Assembly (NCBI GenBank): GCA_002427525.1
Contig: DIRP01000002.1
Span: forward strand, 52,209 to 116,208
Source: Bacteroidales bacterium UBA5433
GTDB taxonomy: Bacteria; Bacteroidota; Bacteroidia; Bacteroidales; UBA932
Length of the DNA: 64,000 bases
Reading direction: 5' to 3'
Part shown: positions 8,920 through 19,023 of the stretch, piece after piece
Numbering within the stretch: position 1 is the first letter of the stretch
Layout: each line of letters starts with the position of its first letter
Made by a program: the position numbers and the translations under genes
The notes under the pieces: generated by a model
What the model was told of the DNA's origin: nothing
The model's input: the letters and a program-made list of their open reading frames with translations, nothing else
Databases searched by the model: none

Positions 8920-11682
8920 TCAAAACTTAATATTGTAAGTAACATAAGGTATGGGACAACCAAAAATAGAGAGCATATATGATCTTACCGTATTGTTTTC
9001 TGTCTTGAAAAATACAGAATATGGATTTTTTCGCCCGGTAACATTATAAACTCCAATAGTGATAGAACTATGTGTAAGCAAAGTCAGTTTATGAGAGGGT
9101 TCAATGTTGAAAGCAATATCCAGACGGAAGTAATCAGGTATGCGGTGTGCATTTCGGTCACTATACAGCAGCCTCCATCCACCCGCATAATAATACGTTC
9201 CAACAGGCATGGTTATGGGCCTTCCCGTACTGTAATCCAGGTTCATGGACAAGCTGAAGCGGTGGGTAAATTTGAAATTTCCTACAAATTTCAGGTCGTG
9301 AGGCTTGTCATAAGGTGCAGGGTACCAGTTACCTCCGTTAACGGGGTCCTGTATGGAGGGATCGCTCTGACACAATTCTGTACGGGAATAAGTATAGGAT
9401 AGCCATCCGTTAAGCCTGCCTGCAGAACGTTTGATCATCAGTTCTATACCATAGGCTCTTCCTTGTGTTTCAATTACATCTGTTTCTATATGATGGTTCA
9501 TCAGCAACTTGGCAGAAGGAGCATAATCCAGGTAGCGGTCCATTTCTTTGTAATAACCTTCCAAAGATACTTCCACTGTATTGTTATATATGTTTTTATA
9601 TAAGCCAAGTGCTGTTTGCCAGCCTTTTTGCGGACGGATATTGGCATCTGACAGTTTCCATATATCGGTAGGGGAGATTACGGTGGTATTGGATAACATA
9701 TGAATGTTTTGCCTCATGCTGTTGAATCCGGCTTTGATTGAAAAATCTCCTGTAAAAGCATACCGGGCAGAAATCCTGAACTCCGGAGCATGGTAGGGAG
9801 CTACCATTTTTCCGCTTCCCAGAGAAAGGCTGTCTGTACGGGTTTCTTTTGATTTAGGGACATCCGGTGCATAGGTATAATAGTCCTTGGGACCTAATGC
9901 GGTATAAAAACCATAACGGATTCCTGCCTCAATAGAAAATTCAGGTGTTATTTCCCACGTATCTCCAAGATAAACAGCAGTCTCTACAGCACGCTCTCTT
10001 TGCAACATATCGGGAACAACCAATGACCTGTTATCCAGTGGCAGGAAAGAGCCGGGGTCAAGGAAATAGTACAAGGCATTAAGACCGTAGTTCAGCGTGT
10101 GACCTCCACCGGGTTTTGTGGTAAAATCTGCTTTCAGGCTGGTCTGTTGCAATGAAAAGGACATGTTGTATCCCATTCCAATGTTGGTGCTGTCCAGCGT
10201 ATGGTAATTGTATTTGTCGTATGTACCGGAAAGTACCATATTTGTATGGTCGCGCAGTACACTGCGGTAGCGGACAGAGGTGTTAATATTCTGGTAACGG
10301 TAAGAAACTTGCGGGTCAAATGAAAAATTATCTCTTGAGAAATACCCATTTACAAACAACTGATTTTTGTTGTCAAATCTGTGTGAAACGCCCAGATTCA
10401 GATCGTAAAAATTAGCCGTGCCGTTGTTGTAGCCGCTTCCTTCCGGGATTAGCTTCATAAGCCAGTCCGAGTATGTTGTACGTCCTGCCAGTAAAACAGA
10501 AGTCCTGTCTTTTACAATGGGACCTTCCAGAGTAAATTTTGTTGTCAGCAAACCAATTCCGGCCGATCCGGTAAAATTGTTTTTATTCCCTTCTCTGGTA
10601 TTTACTTCCAATACAGAAGAAATACGGCCTCCGTACCTTACAGGAATGGAACTCTTGTAAAGTTCCAGGTTGCTGATTACGTCGTTGTTAAACAAAGAGA
10701 AAAGACCAAAAAGATGCGACGAGTTGTAAATCGTTCCCTGATTGTAAAGCACCAGATTTTGATCCGTGGCACCACCCCTGACGTTAAAACCTCCGGATGC
10801 TTCGCCAACCGATTTCACTCCCGGAAGCGTCAGCACTGCCTTGATTACGTCAGCCTCGCCAAAAGCCATAGGTATGTGACGGATCCTGTCTGCCCGTACG
10901 CGTTCCAATCCCAGGCGTACGTTTCGGACGTTTTCCATTTTTTCTGCAGAGATGACAATACCTTGCAACGAGAAAACTTCTTCTTCTATGTTCAGATCCA
11001 GCGACCCTTCTGAAAAGACACGTACGTACCTATGGGAATCTTTGTAGCCAAATCCTCTGATATGTAGCGTATTGTATCCTCTGGGCAAGGTTAGCGAATA
11101 GAACCCATACGTATCTGACATGGTATAGTGTTTTTTGTCCTCTGTCATGACAGTCATTCCGGATACAGGTTCTCCGTTCACATGGTCCCGGATGTATCCG
11201 GTGATTCGAACAATACCTTCTGTCCCTGAGAGTTCCGGGTTTCCCAGTGTGTACAGGCGGTTCTCAGAGTCGGCCGTTATTTTTTCTTCCTGTACCATCA
11301 GCGACAATTCTTCTTCTTTGTGCCTGCCGTTTTCCAACGAATCCTTAAAAAAGGCCTGGTGTATTTCTTGTTGGAGGTTGCCTTTAAGTATGAGCCATTT
11401 GGTACCACCTATGTGGTAAAAAGAAAACCCGTTCTTATGTAATTCCTTTTCCAGAACATCAAGCGCCTTGTGTTTTTCTGCCTGCAGGTTTAGGAGCAAC
11501 GTATCTGTTTGTGAAGGGGCAAAATAAAAGCGAACAGGCAGTTGTTTTTCCAATGTGTTAACAATAGAATCCAGGGTGGAAAAACGGAAATTGTACGTTT
11601 CCTGCGCAAAGACCTGATGGGGAATGAGCCATGTAATGATCAGCAAGAAAGAAATGGTTAAAGTGCTTTTCTTCAGTATCAT
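8920..11682 (-). CDS. TonB-dependent outer-membrane receptor with STN and regulatory-like N-terminal domains
   Basis: This is an energised outer-membrane transporter of 920 residues. In order: signal peptide to about residue 26, an STN-like domain (about 30-100), a linker, a carboxypeptidase-regulatory-like beta-sandwich (GYIRDHVNGEPVSGMTV, about 157-235), a plug (GVKSVGEASGGFNVRGGAT and following, about 265-370), then a 22-strand-type barrel ending in aromatic/phenylalanine. STN domains usually mark receptors that signal to an anti-sigma factor, but no sigma/anti-sigma pair is adjacent here. The start overlaps the upstream gene stop by 4 bases (ATGA). Substrate is unknown. Confidence 0.93.
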   Translation of the reverse strand: MILKKSTLTISFLLIITWLIPHQVFAQETYNFRFSTLDSIVNTLEKQLPVRFYFAPSQTDTLLLNLQAEKHKALDVLEKELHKNGFSFYHIGGTKWLILKGNLQQEIHQAFFKDSLENGRHKEEELSLMVQEEKITADSENRLYTLGNPELSGTEGIVRITGYIRDHVNGEPVSGMTVMTEDKKHYTMSDTYGFYSLTLPRGYNTLHIRGFGYKDSHRYVRVFSEGSLDLNIEEEVFSLQGIVISAEKMENVRNVRLGLERVRADRIRHIPMAFGEADVIKAVLTLPGVKSVGEASGGFNVRGGATDQNLVLYNQGTIYNSSHLFGLFSLFNNDVISNLELYKSSIPVRYGGRISSVLEVNTREGNKNNFTGSAGIGLLTTKFTLEGPIVKDRTSVLLAGRTTYSDWLMKLIPEGSGYNNGTANFYDLNLGVSHRFDNKNQLFVNGYFSRDNFSFDPQVSYRYQNINTSVRYRSVLRDHTNMVLSGTYDKYNYHTLDSTNIGMGYNMSFSLQQTSLKADFTTKPGGGHTLNYGLNALYYFLDPGSFLPLDNRSLVVPDMLQRERAVETAVYLGDTWEITPEFSIEAGIRYGFYTALGPKDYYTYAPDVPKSKETRTDSLSLGSGKMVAPYHAPEFRISARYAFTGDFSIKAGFNSMRQNIHMLSNTTVISPTDIWKLSDANIRPQKGWQTALGLYKNIYNNTVEVSLEGYYKEMDRYLDYAPSAKLLMNHHIETDVIETQGRAYGIELMIKRSAGRLNGWLSYTYSRTELCQSDPSIQDPVNGGNWYPAPYDKPHDLKFVGNFKFTHRFSLSMNLDYSTGRPITMPVGTYYYAGGWRLLYSDRNAHRIPDYFRLDIAFNIEPSHKLTLLTHSSITIGVYNVTGRKNPYSVFFKTENNTVRSYMLSIFGCPIPYVTYNIKF

Positions 11683-12404
11683 GGCATAATGTTTTTTTCA
11701 TAGAACGCTGCACACAATGCATAAGAAACCTCTTTTTCTTCTGCTGAAAACTTAAGTTTATTTTCTCTTATAAAATGGTTGATTACAGAGCGCTTGTTCC
11801 TAAAAATCTTTAAAAAAGAAGATTTCCCTTTAAGCGAATGGAAGACTCCATTCCACAGAAGGTAGTAGTAATTGCTTTCAGAAAAAACATGCGATGCCTT
11901 TGACTCACTTGCCGCTGTTGTGTTGTTCATTCTTTTTATAGTCTTTTTGAGAATGGATATATCCTTACCAGAATACAAAACACGGTAGTAACCTTCGTCA
12001 GGAGCCTGCGGCCAATTTTCTTTCTTGATTTGAATGAATTCTTTATCGCCCAGAGTAAATGATGTAACATGTTGTTTCAACAGGATAGAGCTTGTATAAT
12101 ATTGGGGCATTCTGATATAGAGCTCATCAAGATGGGCATTAAGATTCAACAGAACCCCGGTGTAGAATTTACCATTATACTCAACTGAACCTTCTGAATA
12201 TTTCTCAGATTCTAAATAATATGTTCCTTCATACAGCTGCTTGTAGGCAGGAGGAATCTTTCCATTGTACAAGGGTGCATGGCCACCACTTTGTTCCAGG
12301 TAGTATTTTACTACAGGGATGCAATTTTGTGCACCTAACCCGGGTGCAGTTATAGCGGCAATTAAAAGAAGGATTGGGATTGTTCTGGAGGCGGTACGGA
12401 TCAT
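11679..12404 (-). CDS. Secreted protein of unknown function, first gene of the TonB receptor operon
   Basis: Not recognised. It has 241 residues from the ATG at 12404, giving a signal peptide (hydrophobic ILLLIAAITAPGLGA, cleavage near residue 26). The longer frame to 12458 would run over the promoter element at 12426-12433 and is disfavoured. The mature protein is mixed alpha/beta with many tyrosines and has no membrane helix. A basic stretch near the C-terminus (KIFRNKRSVINHF) precedes a Cys-containing end. It overlaps the receptor gene by 4 bases, so the two are likely co-expressed. Confidence 0.75.
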   Translation of the reverse strand: MIRTASRTIPILLLIAAITAPGLGAQNCIPVVKYYLEQSGGHAPLYNGKIPPAYKQLYEGTYYLESEKYSEGSVEYNGKFYTGVLLNLNAHLDELYIRMPQYYTSSILLKQHVTSFTLGDKEFIQIKKENWPQAPDEGYYRVLYSGKDISILKKTIKRMNNTTAASESKASHVFSESNYYYLLWNGVFHSLKGKSSFLKIFRNKRSVINHFIRENKLKFSAEEKEVSYALCAAFYEKNIMP

Positions 12405-12425
12405 GCTAACTTTTATTATGAAGGA

Positions 12426-12433
12426 CAAAAGTA
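12426..12433 (-). promoter_or_regulatory. Candidate -7 element for the TonB receptor operon
   Basis: TACTTTTG on the minus strand fits TAnnTTTG and ends about 21 bases before the ATG at 12404. It supports the shorter start of that gene. Confidence 0.55.
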
Positions 12434-12446
12434 GCCAAAAAGATTG

Positions 12447-12454
12447 TACATTTG
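12447..12454 (+). promoter_or_regulatory. Candidate -7 element for the murein-turnover operon
   Basis: TACATTTG fits TAnnTTTG and ends 33 bases before the ATG at 12488. It is back to back with the divergent TonB operon element. It is the only good promoter match before the eight-gene run. Confidence 0.55.
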
Positions 12455-12487
12455 CCATTTATATAGGATTTCTAATAATACAAACAC

Positions 12488-13942
12488 ATGAAAAGAATTG
12501 ATTGTTTTCTCCCTGCTGCTTCCTATGAGCAAATTGCGGGAACTTTAGCTAATCTGGAGAATTTAGAATTGGTTAACAAAATCTACCTTCTTGTATCAGA
12601 TGGTAAACACAACCTGGATAGTACGGGATATGAAATAATCCGGATTGATAACCTGAATTCTTCAGCCACCATTCAAAAAATTGCGGCCGTTGTTGCTACA
12701 GATTTTGCACTTATTTACACCAAATATACCCAGTTGGAACCGGGCTACCTGTCGTTGGAACGGTTTGTTCAGCTGGCAGACGATACACGGGCCGGCATGT
12801 TGTATTCAGATCACTTTCAGATTATTGAGGGGAAGCGCAGAAAAATGCCTTTGATTGAATGCCAGGAGGGAGCATTGCGGGATGATTTCAATTTTGGTTC
12901 GGTACTTTTCTACAATGCTTTGTACTTAAAGAAAGCCGTTTCCATGTCTTTTACGGAATATGCTTATGCAGGTTTGTATTCCCTGCGTCTGGCAGTAAGC
13001 CGCATCGCTCCGCTTGTACATATTAATGAGTACCTGTATACAGAAATAGAAACAGATACACGAAAATCCGGAGAAAAACTCTTTGATTACGTAGATCCCA
13101 AAAACAGAGAAGTTCAAATAGATATGGAAAAAGCTTGTACGGAACACCTGAAAGCCGTAGGAGCTTATCTGCCTCCTGTATTTACTCCTGTAAATCTGGA
13201 TGAACGCAAGTTTGAATTTGAAGCTACCGTAATGATTCCTGTGTTTAACAGAGAACGTACCATTGAAGATGCGGTGAAATCTGCATTAAGTCAGAAGACC
13301 AGTTTTAAGTACAATGTTATTGTGGTCAACCACCATAGCACAGACAACACCGTATCCATTGTTGAAAAATATACAGGAGATTCTAAATTGATTTTTATAA
13401 CTCCGCCAAGAAGAGATTTGTTTGTAGGCGGGTTGTGGAATACGGCCCTGCACCATCCCAAATGCGGGAAATTCCTTGTTCAGCTGGATAGCGACGACAT
13501 GTATTCGGGGCCAGATTCACTGGAAACCATAGTCAAAGCTTTTTATGAGCAGCAATGTGCTATGGTTGTGGGAACATACCGTATGACAGATTTTGAATTG
13601 AATACTATCCCTCCGGGAGTTATTGATCACAGGGAATGGACCCCGGAAAACGGAAGAAACAATGCGTTGCGTATTAACGGGCTGGGAGCTCCGCGGGCGT
13701 TCTATACCCCCATTCTTCGTACCCTGTTGTTACCTAACACCAACTACGGGGAAGATTACGGGCTGGGCCTTCGTTTCTCCAGAAACTACCAGATTGGCCG
13801 CATTTATGATGTGGTGTACAATTGCCGCCGTTGGGAGGGCAACTCGGATGCAGCCCTGGAACCGGAAAAAAATAATGCTAATAACCTTTATAAAGACAGA
13901 TTGCGTACATGGGAACTTCAGGCAAGAAAACAATTGAGGTAG
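12488..13942 (+). CDS. Glycosyltransferase family 2 with N-terminal extension
   Basis: A GT-A-fold glycosyltransferase of 484 residues with no membrane helix, so probably cytoplasmic. Residues 1-235 form an N-terminal region that itself looks like a degenerate GT2 domain (an alternating beta/alpha start, then [13 protein letters not shown]). The canonical GT2 domain starts near residue 243 ([18 protein letters not shown]) and has the metal-binding LDSDDMYSG near residue 338. It is the first gene of the murein operon and overlaps spoIID by 34 bases. Donor and acceptor are unknown; a cell-envelope glycan is inferred from the neighbours. Confidence 0.88.
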   Translation: MKRIDCFLPAASYEQIAGTLANLENLELVNKIYLLVSDGKHNLDSTGYEIIRIDNLNSSATIQKIAAVVATDFALIYTKYTQLEPGYLSLERFVQLADDTRAGMLYSDHFQIIEGKRRKMPLIECQEGALRDDFNFGSVLFYNALYLKKAVSMSFTEYAYAGLYSLRLAVSRIAPLVHINEYLYTEIETDTRKSGEKLFDYVDPKNREVQIDMEKACTEHLKAVGAYLPPVFTPVNLDERKFEFEATVMIPVFNRERTIEDAVKSALSQKTSFKYNVIVVNHHSTDNTVSIVEKYTGDSKLIFITPPRRDLFVGGLWNTALHHPKCGKFLVQLDSDDMYSGPDSLETIVKAFYEQQCAMVVGTYRMTDFELNTIPPGVIDHREWTPENGRNNALRINGLGAPRAFYTPILRTLLLPNTNYGEDYGLGLRFSRNYQIGRIYDVVYNCRRWEGNSDAALEPEKNNANNLYKDRLRTWELQARKQLR

Positions 13943-15264
13943 GCATTCTTTCTGCCCCTTGCATAGCCTTTCAGTTGGAAGGGAATTTCGGTCCTTTTGC
14001 GGGAGCTTTTGAAGCTACAGTACAGAACGGGGTTGTATGTGTAACAGGAAAGGAAGGCAGCAGCCATCCCGGGCAGCAGGCAGTCAAAGCGGCCCGGTGC
14101 ATTTTTGAACCCTCAGATGAGAATATGTCTTTTGTTCTGAAAGACGTTGTCATAGGTATTGAATTTCATTGGGAGCGAAAGGAAGACCAACGTTTTAAAG
14201 GAGCGTTGGTCTTTGTGCCGGAAGATGGTCAGGTACGAGCCGTCAATGTACTTTCTGTAGAAGATTACCTGGTAAGTGTTATAGCATCAGAAATGAGTGC
14301 AACCAGCATGCCTGAATACCTAAAGGCACATGCGGTAATATCGCGTAGCTGGGTTCTTTCTCAAATGAAAAAAAGAGAACGTGCGGGAGGATCCGCTCCT
14401 GCATTATGCAGGGAAACGGCTGCTCCGTCAGAAATACGTACAGACGCTGAATGGATCAAATGGTGGGACAGGGAAGACCATACGTTATTTGATGTATGTG
14501 CCGATGACCATTGTCAAAGGTACCAGGGGATCACACGGCCTTCGCAATCGTTGGATAATGTAAGCGGGGCCATTAAACAAACAGCCGGAGAGGTGCTTAC
14601 TTCTGATGGAGAAATATGCGACGCCCGGTTTTCCAAATGCTGTGGCGGGATTATGGAACGTTTCTCTACTTGTTGGGAAGCGGTTGATCCTCCTTATTTG
14701 CAGGGGAAATACGACGGTGAGGATTTTCCTGCCGAGATTCCGCTTCCGGACCTTACAGACCACGCACAGGCAGAAGTATGGATAGAAAGTACACCTCCTG
14801 CTTTTTGTAATACAGATGATACTGCCGTTCTTTCTCAGGTGCTGAACGATTACGATCAGGAAACAAAAGCTTTTTACCGCTGGGAGGTTTCTTATACTTC
14901 GGAAGAATTGGGAGATCTGATAAAAAACAGGATTGGCGAAGATTTGGGGTGTATTGAAGATTTGATACCCTTGGAAAGAGGCAGTTCCGGTCGTATTTCC
15001 AAACTAAAGATTATTGGTTCCAAAAGAACGCTCACCATAGGAAAGGAGCTCTTGATAAGAAAAGCCCTTTCGCCTACCCATTTGTATTCCTCGGCCTTTG
15101 TCCCCGTAAAACGCTCGTACGGTTTTGTTCTGTACGGAGCAGGCTGGGGCCACGGAGTAGGGCTTTGCCAGATTGGAGGAGCCGTTATGGCCTCCCGGGG
15201 GTATTCCTATAAAGAAATTTTAGCACATTACTATCCCGGCTCGCGGATTGAAAAATTGTATTAA
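13909..15264 (+). CDS. SpoIID/LytB domain protein
   Basis: The family includes SpoIID, a lytic transglycosylase acting on denuded murein, and LytB, an amidase enhancer. The protein has 451 residues. The core starts near [16 protein letters not shown] (about residue 112) with the family [11 protein letters not shown], then [16 protein letters not shown] (about 240) and the C-terminal [16 protein letters not shown] (about 410). No signal peptide or membrane helix is visible at the N-terminus, which is odd for a murein-acting protein. It overlaps the upstream GT2 gene by 34 bases and the downstream permease by one base (TAATG). The active-site Glu of SpoIID likely corresponds to the SEM glutamate, by family analogy. 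Confidence 0.9.
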   Translation: MGTSGKKTIEVGILSAPCIAFQLEGNFGPFAGAFEATVQNGVVCVTGKEGSSHPGQQAVKAARCIFEPSDENMSFVLKDVVIGIEFHWERKEDQRFKGALVFVPEDGQVRAVNVLSVEDYLVSVIASEMSATSMPEYLKAHAVISRSWVLSQMKKRERAGGSAPALCRETAAPSEIRTDAEWIKWWDREDHTLFDVCADDHCQRYQGITRPSQSLDNVSGAIKQTAGEVLTSDGEICDARFSKCCGGIMERFSTCWEAVDPPYLQGKYDGEDFPAEIPLPDLTDHAQAEVWIESTPPAFCNTDDTAVLSQVLNDYDQETKAFYRWEVSYTSEELGDLIKNRIGEDLGCIEDLIPLERGSSGRISKLKIIGSKRTLTIGKELLIRKALSPTHLYSSAFVPVKRSYGFVLYGAGWGHGVGLCQIGGAVMASRGYSYKEILAHYYPGSRIEKLY

Positions 15265-16571
15265 TGAAAGAAATGCCTAAAACAAAAACCAGGAATGCCT
15301 GGTCGTGGATCCCAACGTTGTATTTTGCACAGGGGTTGCCTTATGTGGCCGTGATGACCATAGCCGTAATCATGTACAAACGGCTTGGCCTTTCCAACAC
15401 AGAAATCGCCTTGTACACCAGCTGGCTTTACCTGCCCTGGGTCATCAAGCCTCTTTGGAGCCCTTTTGTGGACCTGATTAAAACAAAAAGATTGTGGATA
15501 ATTCTCATGCAAAGCTTTATAGCTGTGGGCTTTGCGGGAGTTGCTTTTTTTCTGCCCACTACTTTCTTTGTAAAAACCACCTTGGCTTTTTTCTGGCTTA
15601 TTGCTTTCAGTTCTGCTACTCACGACATTGCTGCTGACGGCTTTTATATGCTGGGGCTTTCGCAAGGTGAACAATCTTTTTTTGTAGGTATCCGCAATAC
15701 TTTTTACCGTTTTGCCACCATTTTTGGGCAAGGGGTACTTGTTATGCTGGCCGGTTTGCTGGAAGAAGGAAAGATTTTACCGCGAGTAGGCGGAAACATT
15801 CCGCTGGCCTGGAGCTTGACCTTTTATTTGCTGGCTGCCATTTTTCTTATTTTAACCCTCTACCATAGAGCTATACTTCCCAGGCCTGCTGCCGACGTGT
15901 CCAGAGACAACATTACCCCGTTGGGTCTTCTGAAAGACTTTTTTCTTACGTTTGGTTCGTTTTTCAAAAAGAACGACCTGGGGCTTGCTTTATTATTTAT
16001 TCTTACCTACCGTTTGGGTGAATCACAACTTGTAAAAATTGCCACTCCTTTTTTACTGGATACTTCAGAAGCAGGAGGGTTGGGACTGCCAACGGCTACC
16101 GTGGGCATGGTATACGGAACCATTGGGGTGGTTGCTTTGCTCTTGGGTGGTGTGGTAGGCGGCATTGCCGTATCCCGGGGTGGACTGAAAAAATGGATTA
16201 TTCCCATGGCTTTGGCCATCAATTTGCCTGACCTGTTGTACGTCTATATGGCTTCTACCATGCCGGACAACCTGTATGTGATTATCGCCTCTGTTGCCAT
16301 GGAACAACTGGGTTATGGATTTGGGTTTACTGCGTTTATGTTGTACTTAATATATGTAGCCGACGGTCCGCACAAAACATCTCATTATGCTATCGGGACC
16401 GGATTTATGGCACTGGGGATGATGTTGCCGGGTATGGCGGCTGGAGCCATTCAGGAAGCTATGGGCTACGAACTTTTCTTCCGGTTTGTTTGTTTGTGCA
16501 CATTACCCGGTATAGTAGCTTCTATCTTGATAAGCAAAAGGTTACCGGCAGATTATGGAAAGAAAATCTAA
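15264..16571 (+). CDS. AmpG-like MFS permease (muropeptide or anhydro-muropeptide import)
   Basis: A 435-residue major-facilitator protein with about 12 membrane helices. The opening PTLYFAQGLPYVAVMTIAV and the LYTSWLYLPWVIKPLWSPFVD loop are characteristic of the AmpG branch, which imports GlcNAc-anhydroMurNAc peptides. AmpG orthologues in Bacteroidota act in murein recycling, and the neighbouring muramidase, MurNAc kinase and MurU support that role. The start ATG overlaps the spoIID stop. A second in-frame ATG lies three codons later. Specificity (free sugar versus muropeptide) is not determined by sequence. Confidence 0.87.
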   Translation: MKEMPKTKTRNAWSWIPTLYFAQGLPYVAVMTIAVIMYKRLGLSNTEIALYTSWLYLPWVIKPLWSPFVDLIKTKRLWIILMQSFIAVGFAGVAFFLPTTFFVKTTLAFFWLIAFSSATHDIAADGFYMLGLSQGEQSFFVGIRNTFYRFATIFGQGVLVMLAGLLEEGKILPRVGGNIPLAWSLTFYLLAAIFLILTLYHRAILPRPAADVSRDNITPLGLLKDFFLTFGSFFKKNDLGLALLFILTYRLGESQLVKIATPFLLDTSEAGGLGLPTATVGMVYGTIGVVALLLGGVVGGIAVSRGGLKKWIIPMALAINLPDLLYVYMASTMPDNLYVIIASVAMEQLGYGFGFTAFMLYLIYVADGPHKTSHYAIGTGFMALGMMLPGMAAGAIQEAMGYELFFRFVCLCTLPGIVASILISKRLPADYGKKI

Positions 16572-16582
16572 TATGAATTGAT

Positions 16583-17830
16583 ATGAAATACACACACAAT
16601 TTCCTGCTTTTATTTGTTTCACTTTTTCTTGTATTATCCTGTCAGTCACAAGACCGTATTGTGAAAACAGGTATTGATGTCCTTCAGGAATCAGGGTTTG
16701 CCCTGTTGGAAGGAAAACGCGTAGGACTCATTACCAACCCTACCGGCGTGGACAGAAACCTGCGTTCTACCATAGATATTTTATTTGAAGCACCTAACGT
16801 AGAATTGGTAGCCTTGTACGGTCCGGAACACGGGGTACGCGGAGAAGTACATGCCGGAGACAGGATTGTATCGCAAACCGATCCCATTACGGGGCTACCG
16901 GAATATTCGTTGTACGGAAGTACCAGAAGACCTACGGAAGACATGTTAGAGGGGCTGGATGTATTGGTTTACGATATTCAGGACATTGGTTCCCGATCTT
17001 TTACCTACATCTCTACCATGGGACTGGCCATGGAAGCTTGTGCTGAACTGGATATAGAATTTGTGGTTTTGGACAGACCCAATCCCATTGGAGGTCTTAA
17101 AGTGGAAGGATGTTATGTGGAAGACGGCTGTTTTACGTTTGTGAGTCAGTACAGGATTCCTTATGTGTACGGCCTCACTTGTGGCGAACTGGCTTTGCTT
17201 CTTAACGGGGAACGTATGCTGGGCTCGGGTGCACGCCCCGGTGAAAGTGCCCGGTGCAACCTTACGGTAGTTCCCATGGAAGGGTGGAAAAGAGATATGT
17301 TTTACGACCAAACAGGATTGCAATGGATTGCTTCTTCACCTCATATTCCGCAGGCCATAACGTCATTTTTCTACCCCCTGAGCGGCATTGCCGGTGATCT
17401 GGCAGGCATATCCATAGGGGTTGGGTACACGTTGCCTTTCCAATTGTTTGCTCCCGTGGAAGAGAACATGGATCCGGAACAACTGGCAGCCAATTTAAAC
17501 GCTCTGGACTTACCGGGGCTCTATTTCAGACCCATTTATTTCAGGCCTTTTTACAGCAGGGGGCAGGGGACCACACTGGGAGGAGTACAGGTACACCTGA
17601 CAGACCCGGCCGCTGCACCACTGACCGATGTGAATTTTTACGTAATGCAGGAAATGCATAAATTGAACCCCGAGATGGTATTCAACCTCAACAGGATCAC
17701 AAAAGTGACCGGCAGTCCTTTTATAACTGAAAAATTCTCGGAAAGGTATATGTTTGAAGACATCAAAGAGTATTGGTACAAAGATGCAGAAGCTTTCCGT
17801 GAGCTTTCCGCGCGTTACTACCTTTACTAA
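16583..17830 (+). CDS. namZ: Exo-beta-N-acetylmuramidase NamZ (DUF1343, GH171) lipoprotein
   Basis: NamZ releases terminal MurNAc from the non-reducing end of murein fragments. It has 415 residues with a lipoprotein signal and lipobox LVLSC (Cys about 20). Family hallmarks are LLEGKRVGLITNPTGVD (about 42), LYGPEHGVRGE (about 79) and VYDIQDIGSRSFTYISTM (about 133). The sequence is full length and no key residue looks lost. It lies 11 bases after the permease and 11 before GH18. Its product, free MurNAc, is the substrate expected for the AmgK-like kinase three genes downstream. Confidence 0.92.
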   Translation: MKYTHNFLLLFVSLFLVLSCQSQDRIVKTGIDVLQESGFALLEGKRVGLITNPTGVDRNLRSTIDILFEAPNVELVALYGPEHGVRGEVHAGDRIVSQTDPITGLPEYSLYGSTRRPTEDMLEGLDVLVYDIQDIGSRSFTYISTMGLAMEACAELDIEFVVLDRPNPIGGLKVEGCYVEDGCFTFVSQYRIPYVYGLTCGELALLLNGERMLGSGARPGESARCNLTVVPMEGWKRDMFYDQTGLQWIASSPHIPQAITSFFYPLSGIAGDLAGISIGVGYTLPFQLFAPVEENMDPEQLAANLNALDLPGLYFRPIYFRPFYSRGQGTTLGGVQVHLTDPAAAPLTDVNFYVMQEMHKLNPEMVFNLNRITKVTGSPFITEKFSERYMFEDIKEYWYKDAEAFRELSARYYLY

Positions 17831-17841
17831 AAGCACATCCC

Positions 17842-18981
17842 ATGAAGCGGTTTTACTTTTTAACGGTATTGTTGCTGTTGGTTGTATCGTGTGAGCGTGA
17901 AAAGGTAAAACCGGACCAAAATCCAGATACAGACCCCGACGTACCTGAAGTTTTTGTTCCGGAAAAGCGCATTGAAGGACGTGTGGCGTTATCTTATGTA
18001 ACGTATTACAGTCAGGGAATTCCCGACCCCACATTACTCACGCACATTTGTTATGCTTTTGCCGAGTTGTATGTTGTAGGCGGTCAGTACAGGAAATTTG
18101 CTTTACAAGGTGATCCATCACGTTTTGCTGCTGTGGCAGATTTGAAAAAAAACCATCCGCACCTGAAAATACTTTTAGCGTTTACCCATACGGTTGATAA
18201 TAAGGACAACGCACAAGGTGGTGGATTTTCCGCTATGAGCAGTACAGAAGAAGGCCGGCAGGCTTTTGCCCGGGATTGCCTGGAGTTTTTACAACAGTGG
18301 GGGATTGACGGAGTAGATATTGGCTGGGAATTTCCCGGTCTTTCCTGGAGCGGCCATGCTTCCAATCCCGCTGCAGATACGCAAAACCATGTGTTGTTGC
18401 TGAAAGAGTTGCGCCGGACGTTGGGATCTGATTATTTGATAACATTTCCCGGATACATATCAGATGCTAAAACAATAGCAGAAGGAACCCGTTATATTGA
18501 TTTGAAGGCCGTAGAACCTTATGTAGATTTTGTGAACGTGATGACCTACGATATGGACCAGGCACCGCATCATCATTCGGCTTTGGAAGATTCCCGGGCC
18601 TATTGGGATTGCGTTAAAATGCTGGCGTCGTATAAAGCGGCAGGGTTTCCGCCGGAGAAGATGGTCCTGGGGATTCCTTTTTACGGAAGGATTTCCTTTT
18701 CCCAAAGTCCCACAGCTATTACTTACCGGCAGATTAAAAACCTGGATCCGGCAGTATATACTATCGGGAACTGGGATCCCACAGCTTCCGTACCGTACGT
18801 TACAAGAAAAGCCACGGGTGCTTTTTATTGCGGCTATGACAATCCGGCAAGTATAGCCATCAAGGGAGCGTGGCTTCTAGCCCATGGCATGAAAGGCATG
18901 ATGTGCTGGATGTACCATGGCGATGATGATAACGGAACCCTTAGGAAAGCTATGTGGAATGCTGTGATGAAACCCTTATGA
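17842..18981 (+). CDS. Glycoside hydrolase family 18 lipoprotein
   Basis: A TIM-barrel hydrolase of the chitinase/endo-beta-N-acetylglucosaminidase family, 379 residues. It has a lipoprotein signal with Cys near residue 17 (LVVSC). The barrel starts near residue 48 (GRVALSYVTYYSQG). The catalytic DxxDxDxE motif appears as DGVDIGWE (Glu about 161): the general acid Glu is present but the third Asp is Gly. The later MTYDMDQ and C-terminal GMMCWMYHGDDD strands fit GH18. Gene context suggests it cleaves GlcNAc linkages in murein; chitin or glycoprotein glycans remain possible. Confidence 0.87.
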   Translation: MKRFYFLTVLLLLVVSCEREKVKPDQNPDTDPDVPEVFVPEKRIEGRVALSYVTYYSQGIPDPTLLTHICYAFAELYVVGGQYRKFALQGDPSRFAAVADLKKNHPHLKILLAFTHTVDNKDNAQGGGFSAMSSTEEGRQAFARDCLEFLQQWGIDGVDIGWEFPGLSWSGHASNPAADTQNHVLLLKELRRTLGSDYLITFPGYISDAKTIAEGTRYIDLKAVEPYVDFVNVMTYDMDQAPHHHSALEDSRAYWDCVKMLASYKAAGFPPEKMVLGIPFYGRISFSQSPTAITYRQIKNLDPAVYTIGNWDPTASVPYVTRKATGAFYCGYDNPASIAIKGAWLLAHGMKGMMCWMYHGDDDNGTLRKAMWNAVMKPL

Positions 18982-19023
18982 TTCCCTGCCTGTATCCATT
19001 TTTTTTGCTAATTTTACAACCTC

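Noticed and set aside
12404..12458. N-terminal extension of the secreted unknown protein
   Set aside because: The signal peptide starts at the ATG at 12404, and the extension would cover the likely promoter element.
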